64,000 nt of DNA from Rubricoccus marinus. GTDB taxonomy: Bacteria; Bacteroidota; Rhodothermia; Rhodothermales; Rubricoccaceae. Shown here piece by piece: positions 55,275 to 63,626 of the stretch. The stretch's first letter is position 1. Each line of letters starts with the position of its first letter. The notes beneath the pieces are model-generated. The model was not told the DNA's origin, did not search any database, and worked only from the letters and a program-made list of their open reading frames with translations. The translations under genes were made by a program, and so were the position numbers. The stretch covers positions 1 through 64,000 of the forward strand of contig NZ_MQWB01000014.1 of assembly GCF_002257665.1 (NCBI RefSeq), given 5' to 3'.

Positions 55275-55411
55275 CTAGCCCCTAGATACTACCGGCTAGG
55301 GTCTATTGTCGAGAGTCTAGACACTAGTCGTGATACATAGGACTCTCGTGAGCCGTCGCGGCGCAGCGAGGCGCTGAACGGAGCGAACAGAGCCTAGGGT
55401 CTAGATGCTAG
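55275..55411. promoter_or_regulatory. CTAG-rich array upstream of parA and traF-like gene
   Basis: Eight CTAG words in 137 bases (55275, 55282, 55296, 55317, 55324, 55394, 55401, 55408), including GTCTAGAC at 55315-55322. It is the divergent region between parA and the signal peptidase gene. Density and shared palindrome suggest a centromere (parS-like) or operator array for the ParA/RHH pair. Confidence 0.62.
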
Positions 55412-55983
55412 AACGACATGAAGCACAGCGTTGCGAGGACGCCCGTTGGGCGCGCCGCCTGCGTCTATGGTTCGTCGCGGTCGGAGGGGCGGTCCTTGCC
55501 GTGGCTGTGGGGGCGCTGCTCGGCGTCCGCGTCAACACCACGCCCAGCCTCCCGAGAGGGCTCTACGTCGCCTCGGCACTGGGAGAGCAGCCGGTCGCGC
55601 GGGGCGACTTGGTGGCCGCGTGCCCGGACACGGCAGCGGTCCAACGTCTCGGCCGGTACTGGACGAACGGGCGGTGTCCCGGCGGCACCGGTCGCCCCAA
55701 CGGCGTCCGGCCGCTCGCGAAGCCGGTCGCGGGCCTCCCAGGCGACACCGTCCGCGTCGACCGCGGCGGCGTTTGGGTAGGGGGTAGGCTCCTGCCGTCG
55801 AGCGCGCCGCTCGTCCGCGACCGTGCGGGACGACCCGTCCGGCCCGCACTCGGGGTGCGCGTCCTCGGACCTGGCGAGTACTGGCTCCACTCGGGGCGGG
55901 TGCCCACGTCGATCGACTCCCGCTACGCCGGACCCGTCCGCGTCGTCCTCGAACGGCTCCGGCCGCTCTGGACGGAGGACTGA
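55405..55983 (+). CDS. traF: TraF-like S26 signal peptidase (conjugation)
   Basis: A 192-residue S26-type peptidase with one N-terminal membrane segment (about residues 20-42). The serine nucleophile lies in NTTPSLPRGLY and the general-base lysine in KPVAGLPGDTVRV, then GGVWVGG and the C-terminal box SIDSRYAGPV. RP4 TraF matures and cyclises the TrbC pilin, and here trbB and trbC follow, so pilin processing is the likely role. The ATG at 55405 lies within the CTAG array; a later ATG at 55418 is out of frame. Confidence 0.85.
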   Translation: MLERHEAQRCEDARWARRLRLWFVAVGGAVLAVAVGALLGVRVNTTPSLPRGLYVASALGEQPVARGDLVAACPDTAAVQRLGRYWTNGRCPGGTGRPNGVRPLAKPVAGLPGDTVRVDRGGVWVGGRLLPSSAPLVRDRAGRPVRPALGVRVLGPGEYWLHSGRVPTSIDSRYAGPVRVVLERLRPLWTED

Positions 55984-56100
55984 GCCTCGGCGCGGCCGGG
56001 GCGCGCTCTACCCGTCGGACCCGCCCGGCCACCTCTCCGAACGAGGTGACAGCCCGGTGAGCGTAGCCCGAGGCGGGTCCCGACTTCCCCAACCCCGTCC

Positions 56101-57099
56101 GTGCCCACGTCCTCCCGCCCTCAACAGACCCGGACTGGCGCCGACGGGAGCGCCGAAGCGGGGCGCGAGGGCCGCTACCGCGAGCTCATGGAGCGGTACC
56201 TCGGCCCGCGCGTCGTCGAGGCCTTCGCGGACGACGACGTAACCGAGGTCTACGTCAACGGCGACGGCCGGCTGCGGCTCGACACCCACTCACGGGGCAA
56301 GGTGCTCGCGGGCGTCCAGCTCCGCGCCGCCCGCGTCGAGCAGTTCCTGCACGCCGTGGCCGCCTTCCACGGCGACGCGCTCCACGGCGGCACGCCGACC
56401 GTCCAGGCCGAGCTCCCCGACGCCACGTTCGGGGGCGCCCGCCTCCAGGGCTTCCTGTCGCCACTGGCGGAGGCCTCGTGCTTCGTGATCCGCAAGCGGG
56501 CCTCGCGCGTGTTCGACCTCGACAGCTACGTCCCCACCGTGATGACGGCGAAACAGCGGACCGCGCTCCGCGACGCCGTACACGCCCACGAGAACATCCT
56601 GGTCTGCGGAGGCACCGGCTCGGGCAAGACGACGCTCTGCAACGCGCTCTTGAAGGAGATGACCGACCTATTCCCAGAGGAGCGGATCGTGGTCCTGGAG
56701 GACACGGGCGAGCTCCAGTGCGCGGCCGACGACCACCTCCAACTGAGGACCTCCGACGACGTATCGCTCGCCGACCTCGTCCGGCACACGCTCCGCTGCA
56801 CCCCCGACCGGATCGTCGTGGGAGAGGTCCGCGACGAAGCCGCGCTCCACCTCTTGGACGCTTGGGCGACGGGCCACCCCGGAGGCTGCGCGACGCTCCA
56901 CGCGACCACGGCGCTCGGGGCGCTCCACCGGCTCGGGCGGCTCGCGCAGCGGGCCAACGTGCCGCCCCAGCACGAGTTGGTGGCCGAGGCCGTCGGTGTC
57001 GTCCTCGTGATCCAGGGCGGCAACCAGGGGCGGCGCGTGACGGAGCTCGTCCGCGTCGACGGACAGACGGAAGGGACCTACGAGCTCTCGCCCGTCTAA
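56101..57099 (+). CDS. trbB: TrbB conjugative transfer ATPase (VirB11 family)
   Basis: A 332-residue secretion ATPase from GTG 56101. Walker A GGTGSGKTTL is near residue 170; the Asp box EERIVVLEDTGELQ, the Walker B region DRIVVGEVRDEAALHLL and the His box HPGGCATLHATTALGAL are all present. It would form a hexameric ring at the inner face of the type IV secretion channel and power pilus assembly and DNA transfer. It is followed by trbC, trbD and trbE in the standard P-type order. Confidence 0.95.
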   Translation: MPTSSRPQQTRTGADGSAEAGREGRYRELMERYLGPRVVEAFADDDVTEVYVNGDGRLRLDTHSRGKVLAGVQLRAARVEQFLHAVAAFHGDALHGGTPTVQAELPDATFGGARLQGFLSPLAEASCFVIRKRASRVFDLDSYVPTVMTAKQRTALRDAVHAHENILVCGGTGSGKTTLCNALLKEMTDLFPEERIVVLEDTGELQCAADDHLQLRTSDDVSLADLVRHTLRCTPDRIVVGEVRDEAALHLLDAWATGHPGGCATLHATTALGALHRLGRLAQRANVPPQHELVAEAVGVVLVIQGGNQGRRVTELVRVDGQTEGTYELSPV

Positions 57100-57223
57100 G
57101 CGCCGCTGTGAGCGCGACGTCGCCCGGGTGAGCCTCGGACGCGGCCCGCCGCGCTCTCGCGCAGTAGGCGGCCCTCCAGGGCCTCTGGCGAGCCGCCGCG
57201 ACCTCTCACTCCACCCCGCGCCC

Positions 57224-57562
57224 ATGCCCCGCTCGCTCCAGCCCGACCCCAGCCGCTGCGTCCTCGTCGGACGCGCCCTCACGCTCCTCGCCCTCGCGGC
57301 CGTCCTCGCCGACCCCGCCGCGGCCTCTGGCGGCGCGGCCATGCCGTGGGACGGCCCGCTCCAGACCATCGCCGACGCGCTCACCGGCAACACCATCCGC
57401 CTCGTCGCCGTGATCGCGCTCGCCGCCGGCGGCATCGTGTGGGCATTCACCAAGAACGAGGAGGGCGTCAAGCGGATCGGCCAGGCCGTGCTCGGCCTCG
57501 GCGTCGCCATCGGCGCGGCCTCGTTCGCCGCCACGCTCGGCATCTCAGGCTCGACGTTTTGA
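57224..57562 (+). CDS. trbC: TrbC pilin (VirB2 family)
   Basis: A 112-residue pilin precursor. A signal-peptide-like segment (residues 12-35, ending AAAS) is followed by two hydrophobic helices: NTIRLVAVIALAAGGIVWAF and RIGQAVLGLGVAIGAASFAA. Its start at ATG 57224 is 124 bases after the trbB stop, and the stop overlaps the TTG start of trbD by 4 bases (TTGA). It is likely processed by the TraF-like peptidase encoded upstream. Confidence 0.88.
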   Translation: MPRSLQPDPSRCVLVGRALTLLALAAVLADPAAASGGAAMPWDGPLQTIADALTGNTIRLVAVIALAAGGIVWAFTKNEEGVKRIGQAVLGLGVAIGAASFAATLGISGSTF

Positions 57563-57903
57563 GCGCGGTCCGCAGCGGGGGAGGGGGGACGCTCCCCGAG
57601 CGGCCCGTCCACCAGTCGCTCGTCCGGACGCCCCGCTACGCCGGGGTCGACCGGACCTTCCTCGTCTTGGAGGTCACGCTCGTCGTTTGCCTGGGCTACC
57701 TCATGGGCGTCTCGTGGGCGACGGCGGGCGTCGTGCTCCTCACCGTCGGCGTGGTCCACCCGCTCATGGTCCGGCTCTCGGCCGACGACGAGCTCCTGCC
57801 GCACCTCGTCGTGCGGACGCTCACGCAGGCCGACGCCTACGACGCGCTCCCGCACGCCTCTGGCTCGGGCCGCAAGCCGAGCCCGGCCGTTCCCACGCCC
57901 TAG
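57559..57903 (+). CDS. trbD: TrbD (VirB3 family)
   Basis: A 114-residue inner-membrane component of the mating channel. PVHQSLVRTPRYAGVDRTF is followed by two close membrane helices (VLEVTLVVCLGYLMGVSW, GVVLLTVGVVHPLMVRL) and a polar tail. The start codon is TTG at 57559, overlapping the trbC stop. VirB3 proteins bind the VirB4 ATPase, which is encoded next. Confidence 0.87.
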   Translation: MSAVRSGGGGTLPERPVHQSLVRTPRYAGVDRTFLVLEVTLVVCLGYLMGVSWATAGVVLLTVGVVHPLMVRLSADDELLPHLVVRTLTQADAYDALPHASGSGRKPSPAVPTP

Positions 57904-57937
57904 CCGAAACGGCTAGAACCTAGCGTCTAGACCCTAG
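57900..57937. promoter_or_regulatory. CTAG-rich site before trbE
   Basis: Five CTAG words in 38 bases (57900, 57913, 57920, 57927, 57934), with GTCTAGAC at 57925-57932, immediately upstream of the trbE ATG at 57941 and overlapping the trbD stop. It is the third cluster of this kind and lies inside the trb operon. Confidence 0.6.
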
Positions 57938-57940
57938 ATC

Positions 57941-60571
57941 ATGAGTTTGATTTCTGCCGCCGCCGGCTTGGCCGCCGGGTCGCTGGGTGCCACCGCGCTC
58001 GGGAAGCTCCGCGAGCACCGGAAGGCGCCGCGTGCGCTCTCGGACCTGCTCGGCTGGGGCTTCCTGGTGGGGGAGGGGGTCGTGCTCACGAAGGACGGAT
58101 CGTTCCTGGCCGCCTGGCGCGTCCGGGGCCGGGACCTCGCGTCCTCGACGGTGGGCGAGGTCGCCGCGCTCGCCACGCACGTCGGCGCCGCGCTCTCGGC
58201 CTACGGCGACGGCTGGATGATCCACGCCGATGCCGTCCGCCGAGAGGCCGTCGGCTACGCGCTGCCCGAGCGGTGCCACTTCCCCGACCCCGTGAGCGCG
58301 CTCGTCGACGAGACGCGCCGCGCCCGCTACACGGCGACCGCCGAGCACTACGAGACCGAGTCGGTCTTCTCGCTCACCTACACGCCGCCCCCGGGGCTGG
58401 TCGGCCGTCTGCAAAAGGCCGTCGTCGCCGGACGAGACGGGGCGCGCGATGGTTCGCGCGGCGGCGTCGACTGGGACCGGCTCCTCGGCCAGTTCGAGCG
58501 CGAGGCGCGCGGGCTCCGCGACCGCCTCTCGTCGGCCGTCCGGATCGAGCGGCTCGGGAGCGCGGACCTGCTCCGGCACCTCCACGAGTGCCTGACAGGG
58601 CTGCCCCACGCCGTCGGCGTGCCGGGGCGTGGGGCGTACCTCGACTACGCGCTCGCCGACCAGCCCTTCGTCGGCGGCTTCGAGCCGCGCGTGGGCGGCA
58701 AGCACGTCCGCGTCGTCGCCGTGCAGGGCTACCCGAACACCACGACGCCCGGCCTCGCCGACCCGCTGCTCCGGCTGCCGTTCCCGTACCGGTGGAGCCT
58801 GCGGTTCCTGCCGTTCTCGCCAGCGACGGCGACCAAGGTGATCGGCAAGGCCCAGCTCGGGTGGTTCCAGAAGCGGCGCGGCGCGGGCGACTGGGTGAAG
58901 GACATGGCCTCGAAGGAGAAGCGCCAGGACACCGAGATGGACCTCGCCTTCCAGGACGCGAACGCGAGCCAGATGGTGCTCGACGCCGGCGCCGCTCGGG
59001 CCTCGAACACGGGCGGCGAGCTCCGCTTCGGCTACCTCACGGCCTGCGCCGTCGTGATGGCGGAGAGCGGGCGCGCGGCGGACGACCGGGCGGCCGGGCT
59101 CCTCAAGGCCGTCCGCGACCTCGGGTTCACGGGCCGCGTCGAGGACGTGAACGCCGTCGACGCCCTCATTGGCTCCCTGCCGGGCCACGGCCACGCCAAC
59201 CTCCGCCGCCCGGTCTTGTCGACCGACAACCTGGTCGACTTGCTCCCGCTCACGGCCCCGTGGGGCGGGCACCGCGAGGTCCCGAGCGGGCTCTTCCCCC
59301 CGGGCTCGCCGCCGCTTCTGTGGGCGAGGACGGACGGCTCGACGCCGTTCCGCCTCTGCCTCCACGAGGGCGACGTGGGCCACACGCTCGTCGTCGGCGC
59401 GACGGGCGCGGGCAAGTCCGTGCTCGTGGGCCTGATTCTAGCACAGTGGCGCCGCTACGCCGGAGCGCGGACGGTCACGTTCGACGTCGGCTACAGCCAC
59501 TACGTCTCGGGCCGCGCGATGGGCGCGGCGCACTACGACCTTGCCGGGCCTCTGGCAGCAGGCCGCCCGGTCGAGATGCAGCCGCTCCGCGACGTGGACC
59601 GGCCCGAGGTGCGGACGTGGGCCGTCGACTGGGTCGAGTCCCTCGTCGAGCTCCAGGGCGAGCGGCTCTCGCCCGACGAGCGGGGGCGCCTGGCCCACGC
59701 CGTCGGCCTGCTGGCGGAGAGCCCGCCCGAGGACCGGACGCTGACGGCGCTCCTGGTCGGGCTCGGCGACGAGCGGCTCCGGGCGCTCGTCCGGCCCTAC
59801 ACGCTCGAAGGCCCGTACGGCCAGCTCTTCGACGCCGACCGCGACTCCTTCGGGGCCGGTAACAGCCCCAGCAGTGGAGAGGAAGCCGTCCGGCACCAGG
59901 TCGTCGAGCTCTCGCACTTGGTCGGGATGTCGGACCGCGTGCTCGTGCCGGCGCTGACGTACCTCTTCCGCCGCGTCGAGGAGGGCCTGGACGGCTCGCC
60001 GACGCTCATCGTGATCGAGGAGGCCTGGGCGGCGCTCATGCACGGCCGCTTCGCCGACCGCCTGAGGCAGTGGCTCCTGACCCTCCGCAAGCGGAACGCG
60101 GCCGTCGTGGTCGTGGCCCACAGCCCGGCCCAGTTCCGCGACCCCGGCGTCAAGGGCGCGCAGCTCCTCGTCGAGAGCTGCCCGACGCGGATCTTCCTGC
60201 CCAACCCCGACGCCGCCGAGCCCGACACGGCGGCGCTCTACCGCTGGCTGGGTCTCAACGAGGCCGAGGTGTCTCGGCTCGCGCGGGCACGGAAGAAGCA
60301 GGACTACTACGTCCGCTCGCCGTCGGGCGCCCGGACGTTCGACCTCGCGCTGGGGCCGCTGGAGATGGCGTTTCTGGGCACGCTCCCCGGCCGCTCAGCC
60401 GACGAGACCGTCCGCGAAGCCGCGCGGCTGGCGGACGCCGACCCTGAGAAATGGCTGACCGAGTGGCTCCGTCTCTGCGGCCTCGATGCCGAAGCCGACG
60501 CGCTGGAGCGTTCGTATCCGGTTCGTCTTGGCCCATGCGCGAGCGACGCTACCGCGCCGACGCGGCGCTGA
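57941..60571 (+). CDS. trbE: TrbE conjugative transfer ATPase (VirB4 family)
   Basis: An 876-residue VirB4-type ATPase. The N-terminus has a short hydrophobic segment; the N-terminal VirB4 domain covers residues 1-400. The ATPase has Walker A VVGATGAGKSVLVGLIL (about residue 486) and Walker B PTLIVIEEAWAAL (about 688), followed by the conserved LRKRNAAVVVVAHSPAQFRD. It energises pilus assembly and DNA transport. Its last 23 bases overlap the convergent winged-helix gene of the toxin-antitoxin-like pair. Confidence 0.95.
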   Translation: MSLISAAAGLAAGSLGATALGKLREHRKAPRALSDLLGWGFLVGEGVVLTKDGSFLAAWRVRGRDLASSTVGEVAALATHVGAALSAYGDGWMIHADAVRREAVGYALPERCHFPDPVSALVDETRRARYTATAEHYETESVFSLTYTPPPGLVGRLQKAVVAGRDGARDGSRGGVDWDRLLGQFEREARGLRDRLSSAVRIERLGSADLLRHLHECLTGLPHAVGVPGRGAYLDYALADQPFVGGFEPRVGGKHVRVVAVQGYPNTTTPGLADPLLRLPFPYRWSLRFLPFSPATATKVIGKAQLGWFQKRRGAGDWVKDMASKEKRQDTEMDLAFQDANASQMVLDAGAARASNTGGELRFGYLTACAVVMAESGRAADDRAAGLLKAVRDLGFTGRVEDVNAVDALIGSLPGHGHANLRRPVLSTDNLVDLLPLTAPWGGHREVPSGLFPPGSPPLLWARTDGSTPFRLCLHEGDVGHTLVVGATGAGKSVLVGLILAQWRRYAGARTVTFDVGYSHYVSGRAMGAAHYDLAGPLAAGRPVEMQPLRDVDRPEVRTWAVDWVESLVELQGERLSPDERGRLAHAVGLLAESPPEDRTLTALLVGLGDERLRALVRPYTLEGPYGQLFDADRDSFGAGNSPSSGEEAVRHQVVELSHLVGMSDRVLVPALTYLFRRVEEGLDGSPTLIVIEEAWAALMHGRFADRLRQWLLTLRKRNAAVVVVAHSPAQFRDPGVKGAQLLVESCPTRIFLPNPDAAEPDTAALYRWLGLNEAEVSRLARARKKQDYYVRSPSGARTFDLALGPLEMAFLGTLPGRSADETVREAARLADADPEKWLTEWLRLCGLDAEADALERSYPVRLGPCASDATAPTRR

Positions 60572-61466
60572 CCAGCTCGCGGACGGTCGCGGCGAACGGG
60601 ACGAGGGCGGCCTCTCCGCGGTGGCCGTCGAGACTCGGCGCCTCCGGGACCACGAGGCGGAGCGGGCGGGCGTGGCGCTCCAAGAGGTCGCGCGCCTTCG
60701 ACGAGGCCACGTAGGGCGTCCACCCTGCCGCGCCCTCGCCCCAGTCGGCTATAGCGAGGAGCAGGGGGAACGTCTCCGCCCAGTCGCCCCAGCGAGGCCG
60801 CGGGCCACCCGCGAGGAGGGCCGACCACTCCGCGACGTCGGCCGCTCGGTACGCGGCCGGGGACGCGCCCGTCGGCACGACGACGCGCGCCAGCGTCATC
60901 TCGCCCAGCGCGACGCGGACGGCGACCGTCGAGTACCCCAGCGACTCCGCCAGCTCGCGGACCGTCGAGGGCCGCTCTCGCCCGAGGAGCGCGGCAAAGA
61001 GGTCCGCCTTCGCGCTCACGCCGAACGCGGCCCGGAGCCGGAGCACCACGGCCGACGGGTCCGAGAGGTCCGGCGTGTCCGCCCCCTTCCCGGGACGCGC
61101 GTCGAGGCCGCGCGGTCCTGCGAGCCGCTTCCACCGGCGGTCCCCGGCCTCGACGGCCGAGGCCGCGAACGCCCCCAGTGAGCTCTTGGCGTCCCCCGTC
61201 GCGAAGCGGTCCGACAAGGACCGGATCCGCTGAACGCTCAGGAGCCTTGACCCGGCGGACGCCCACCACAGCAGGACGTCGCCCAGGCGGCGCTCGTGCG
61301 GGACGAGCGCGAGCGAGGCGAGCACGAGCGCCTCGGGATCGAGGACCGTCCGGGACCGGGGGCCGCTGGCGAGCGCCCCGAGGGCGCCCCACTGGCGCCA
61401 CGCCGCGTCGAGGGCGGCCTCGCGCGCCTGCCGTCCGAGGTCTGAAGAGGCGTCCGTGCTAGTCAT
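60549..61466 (-). CDS. winged-helix protein, probable partner/antitoxin of nucleotidyltransferase
   Basis: A 305-residue protein with a winged-helix motif in its middle (STVRELAESLGYSTVAVRVA, LGEMTLARVVV). The N-terminal 150 residues are helical; the C-terminal part has WAETFPLLLAIADWGEGAAG. Its ATG overlaps the stop region of the nucleotidyltransferase gene by 8 bases. This resembles AbiE-like modules, where a winged-helix protein controls a nucleotidyltransferase toxin, although the order of domains is not that of AbiEi. It lies backwards in the trb cluster and overlaps the trbE end by 23 bases. Confidence 0.7.
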   Translation of the reverse strand: MTSTDASSDLGRQAREAALDAAWRQWGALGALASGPRSRTVLDPEALVLASLALVPHERRLGDVLLWWASAGSRLLSVQRIRSLSDRFATGDAKSSLGAFAASAVEAGDRRWKRLAGPRGLDARPGKGADTPDLSDPSAVVLRLRAAFGVSAKADLFAALLGRERPSTVRELAESLGYSTVAVRVALGEMTLARVVVPTGASPAAYRAADVAEWSALLAGGPRPRWGDWAETFPLLLAIADWGEGAAGWTPYVASSKARDLLERHARPLRLVVPEAPSLDGHRGEAALVPFAATVRELVSAASAR

Positions 61467-62046
61467 CGCTCTCGAGGGTGCGGTCGACGACCTGGTCTAC
61501 CATGTCGCCGAAAACGGGGCTCTCGTCCTGCGTCCGCACCCAGGCCGCCGCGTCCGCCAGCTCGGACCGCGTCGGGGCGAGCGCCCGGAGGTCCTGGAAG
61601 TGGACGCTCCTCGGCCCCCGGTCCACGGCCGCGAAGAGCTTGAGCGCAACGAGCGTCCGCCGCCCGACGAGGCCGAGTTCCAGGCCGCCCGGGGGACCGC
61701 CGAACCGGAGCCACGTGAGGTCGTCGCCCAGGCCGGGCGGGAGGCCCGTCCGCCACTGCGCAGCGATCTCGGTGTTGAGCCAGTCCGACGGGAGCCCGAG
61801 GTCGCGGGCCACCGCGGCGGCGGCGCGCACGACCGGCTCCGGGAGCGGCTCCGGGTGCTCGACCCCGCGGCCGGACGATGCCGACACGCGCGCGATCACG
61901 TCCACGTCGGTCGTGGTCCGGTCGACGAGCCCGAGGAGGCGGAGCGCGGCGCCCCCCACGGCCACCAAGCGCGCGGCTTCCCCGTCGGCCGCGAGGAGCT
62001 CGCCGAGAGCCGTGAGGGCTCGTTCGAGAGGGATAGCACCAACCAT
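61459..62046 (-). CDS. nucleotidyltransferase of AbiEii/MenT-like type (DUF6036-like)
   Basis: A 195-residue protein with the nucleotidyltransferase core: ARLVAVGGAALRLLGLVDRT followed by TTDVDVIAR, giving the GG and D-x-D metal-binding pair. C-terminal helices include LELGLVGRRTLVALKLFAAV. Such proteins modify tRNA ends or other nucleotides and act as toxins or defence proteins when paired with a winged-helix partner. It is the first gene of a two-gene unit on the minus strand, with a near-perfect inverted repeat just before its start. Confidence 0.78.
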   Translation of the reverse strand: MVGAIPLERALTALGELLAADGEAARLVAVGGAALRLLGLVDRTTTDVDVIARVSASSGRGVEHPEPLPEPVVRAAAAVARDLGLPSDWLNTEIAAQWRTGLPPGLGDDLTWLRFGGPPGGLELGLVGRRTLVALKLFAAVDRGPRSVHFQDLRALAPTRSELADAAAWVRTQDESPVFGDMVDQVVDRTLESDD

Positions 62047-62052
62047 GGGACC

Positions 62053-62081
62053 GATTGTCTTTCGTATCGCGAAAGATAATC
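62053..62081 (-). promoter_or_regulatory. inverted-repeat operator candidate at the nucleotidyltransferase start
   Basis: GATTGTCTTTCG at 62053-62064 and CGAAAGATAATC at 62070-62081 form a 12-base dyad with one mismatch and a 5-base spacer, beginning 7 bases upstream of the start codon. The AT-rich island is unique in this part of the window. An autoregulating winged-helix partner would be expected to bind here. Confidence 0.6.
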
Positions 62082-62298
62082 AATCGAACCCGGTGCACCT
62101 CGTCTCTCGACTCGCTCTCCCCACCCCGATGGGGTCGGCCTCAGTGGGCGGCCTCGAGTCCTACGCCCTGGTCGGCTGGCGCAGCACGTCCAGGGGTGAG
62201 CGCATCGACCACGCGCAAGGCCTCGGAGTCCCGCGTGAGCCGCCAGAGGCCCGGACCGCGCTCTCGGGGTGACGCCACTCCCACGAGCCCCCAGAACC

Positions 62299-63060
62299 AT
62301 GCTCCGTCCCAGCCTGTCCCTGCGCCTCGCGCGCATCCTCCGCCTCCGGCGCTCCGTCGGCCTCGCGGCGATGCTCGGCCTCGTCGCGCTCGCGCCCGCC
62401 CAGGAGGCGAAGGCGCAGTGGGCCGTCGTCGACCCGGCCCACATCGCGAAGTCGGTCATGAACGGCCGCCAGATCGTCCAGCAGCTCGCCGCCCAGCGCG
62501 ACCAGCTCCGGGCCTTCCGCGACAACGTCCGCAAGCTCCGGTCCTACAACGTCCGCGACGTGACGGGCTTCATGTCGCACCTCGACCGGACGATCGCCTC
62601 CGGCGGCCAGCTCGCCTACTCGTCGGCCAACCTCGGGCGCGAGTTCGACCAGGCGTACCGCTCGTTCGACCTCGCCGACCCGACGGCCGAGATCGGGCGC
62701 GTGCTCGAGAACCAGCTCTCGGGCTCGCTCAACACGCTCCGAGCGCTCCGCGAGCACGCGACGCAGCTCCAGGCGTCGCGCCGCGACCTCCAGGGGTTCC
62801 AGAGCCAGGTCCGCTCGGCGACGAGCGCCCAGCAGGTCGCCGAGCTCCAGGGGACCATCCAGGCCTACCAGGCGCAGGAGACCCAGATGCTCCGGCAGGT
62901 CATGATGCTCCAGGTCGACCAGGCGGCGCGCGCCGAGGCGAGCGAGGCGGCCGTGCAGGCCTACGCCCGCGAGGTCGGCAAGGCGCAGACGGCGCGGAGC
63001 CGCGACTACGCCCGCCGGATGGGCGGTCGGGACTACGGCCGCGGCCCGGTCATCGAGTAG
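62299..63060 (+). CDS. trbJ: TrbJ-like conjugal transfer protein
   Basis: A 253-residue periplasmic protein. A signal peptide with a basic start and hydrophobic core (SVGLAAMLGLVALAPAQEAKAQ) ends near residue 40. The mature part is nearly all alpha-helical and coiled-coil-like, with many Gln and Arg residues (RQIVQQLAAQRDQLRAFRDN; ALREHATQLQASRRDLQGFQ), as in VirB5/TrbJ proteins. VirB5-type proteins are minor pilus-tip components. It stands after trbE as in P-type systems, but is separated from it by the inserted pair at 60549-62046. Confidence 0.82.
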   Translation: MLRPSLSLRLARILRLRRSVGLAAMLGLVALAPAQEAKAQWAVVDPAHIAKSVMNGRQIVQQLAAQRDQLRAFRDNVRKLRSYNVRDVTGFMSHLDRTIASGGQLAYSSANLGREFDQAYRSFDLADPTAEIGRVLENQLSGSLNTLRALREHATQLQASRRDLQGFQSQVRSATSAQQVAELQGTIQAYQAQETQMLRQVMMLQVDQAARAEASEAAVQAYAREVGKAQTARSRDYARRMGGRDYGRGPVIE

Positions 63061-63146
63061 CGCCCGGCACTGCCGGATGACGGGAGGGCCGTCACCGCCG
63101 TCGCCTAGCGTCGGTGGCGATGGCCCTCTCACTCATTTCCAGACCC

Positions 63147-63623
63147 ATGCCCCGCTCCGTTCCTTCCGTGCTCCTCGCCGCTCTCGTCATCCTCGCTGCC
63201 GGTTGCGGTCCTGGCGATGCGCCAGAGGCTACGCCGAGCGAGGCCGCGCCGGGCGTCGCCCACCTCCAGGCGTGTCTCAACGACGCGCCGACCGAGCCGT
63301 GCCCCGCCAACCCCGATGTGGACGGGGCCTACTGGACGGCCCAGCAGGAGGCGCAGAGCGTGGCCTACCTCGACGCCGCCGAGCTCTGCCTCCGCGCCGC
63401 CATCGACGGGCACAGGGCAGCCCGCGAGGGCGCCTGCGTCGACGTCTACCAGGCCTACGTCGCCGAGGGCGTCCGCTCCGACCTGGGCGGGCGCCTGGAC
63501 GAGACCGAGGCGCGGCGCGGGTACGCCAAGGCTCGGATCGCGCTCCAACGCCAGCGCTCCCAGACGTTCATCGACGGGATGCGGGCCAACCCCGGCCCGG
63601 ACGTCCCTCAGACCATCGACTAG
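63147..63623 (+). CDS. trbK: TrbK-like lipoprotein
   Basis: From the ATG at 63147 a 158-residue lipoprotein: basic start, hydrophobic core and lipobox LAAGC at about residues 17-21, after which the Cys would be lipidated. The mature part has conserved-looking cysteines (HLQACLNDAPTEPCPANP; ELCLRAAIDG; GACVDVYQAY) and a helical C-terminus. In P-type systems TrbK, encoded between trbJ and trbL, is the entry-exclusion lipoprotein. The position is correct but sequence similarity is not evident, so the name is by position. It is larger than RP4 TrbK. Confidence 0.62.
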   Translation: MPRSVPSVLLAALVILAAGCGPGDAPEATPSEAAPGVAHLQACLNDAPTEPCPANPDVDGAYWTAQQEAQSVAYLDAAELCLRAAIDGHRAAREGACVDVYQAYVAEGVRSDLGGRLDETEARRGYAKARIALQRQRSQTFIDGMRANPGPDVPQTID

Positions 63624-63626
63624 CCC

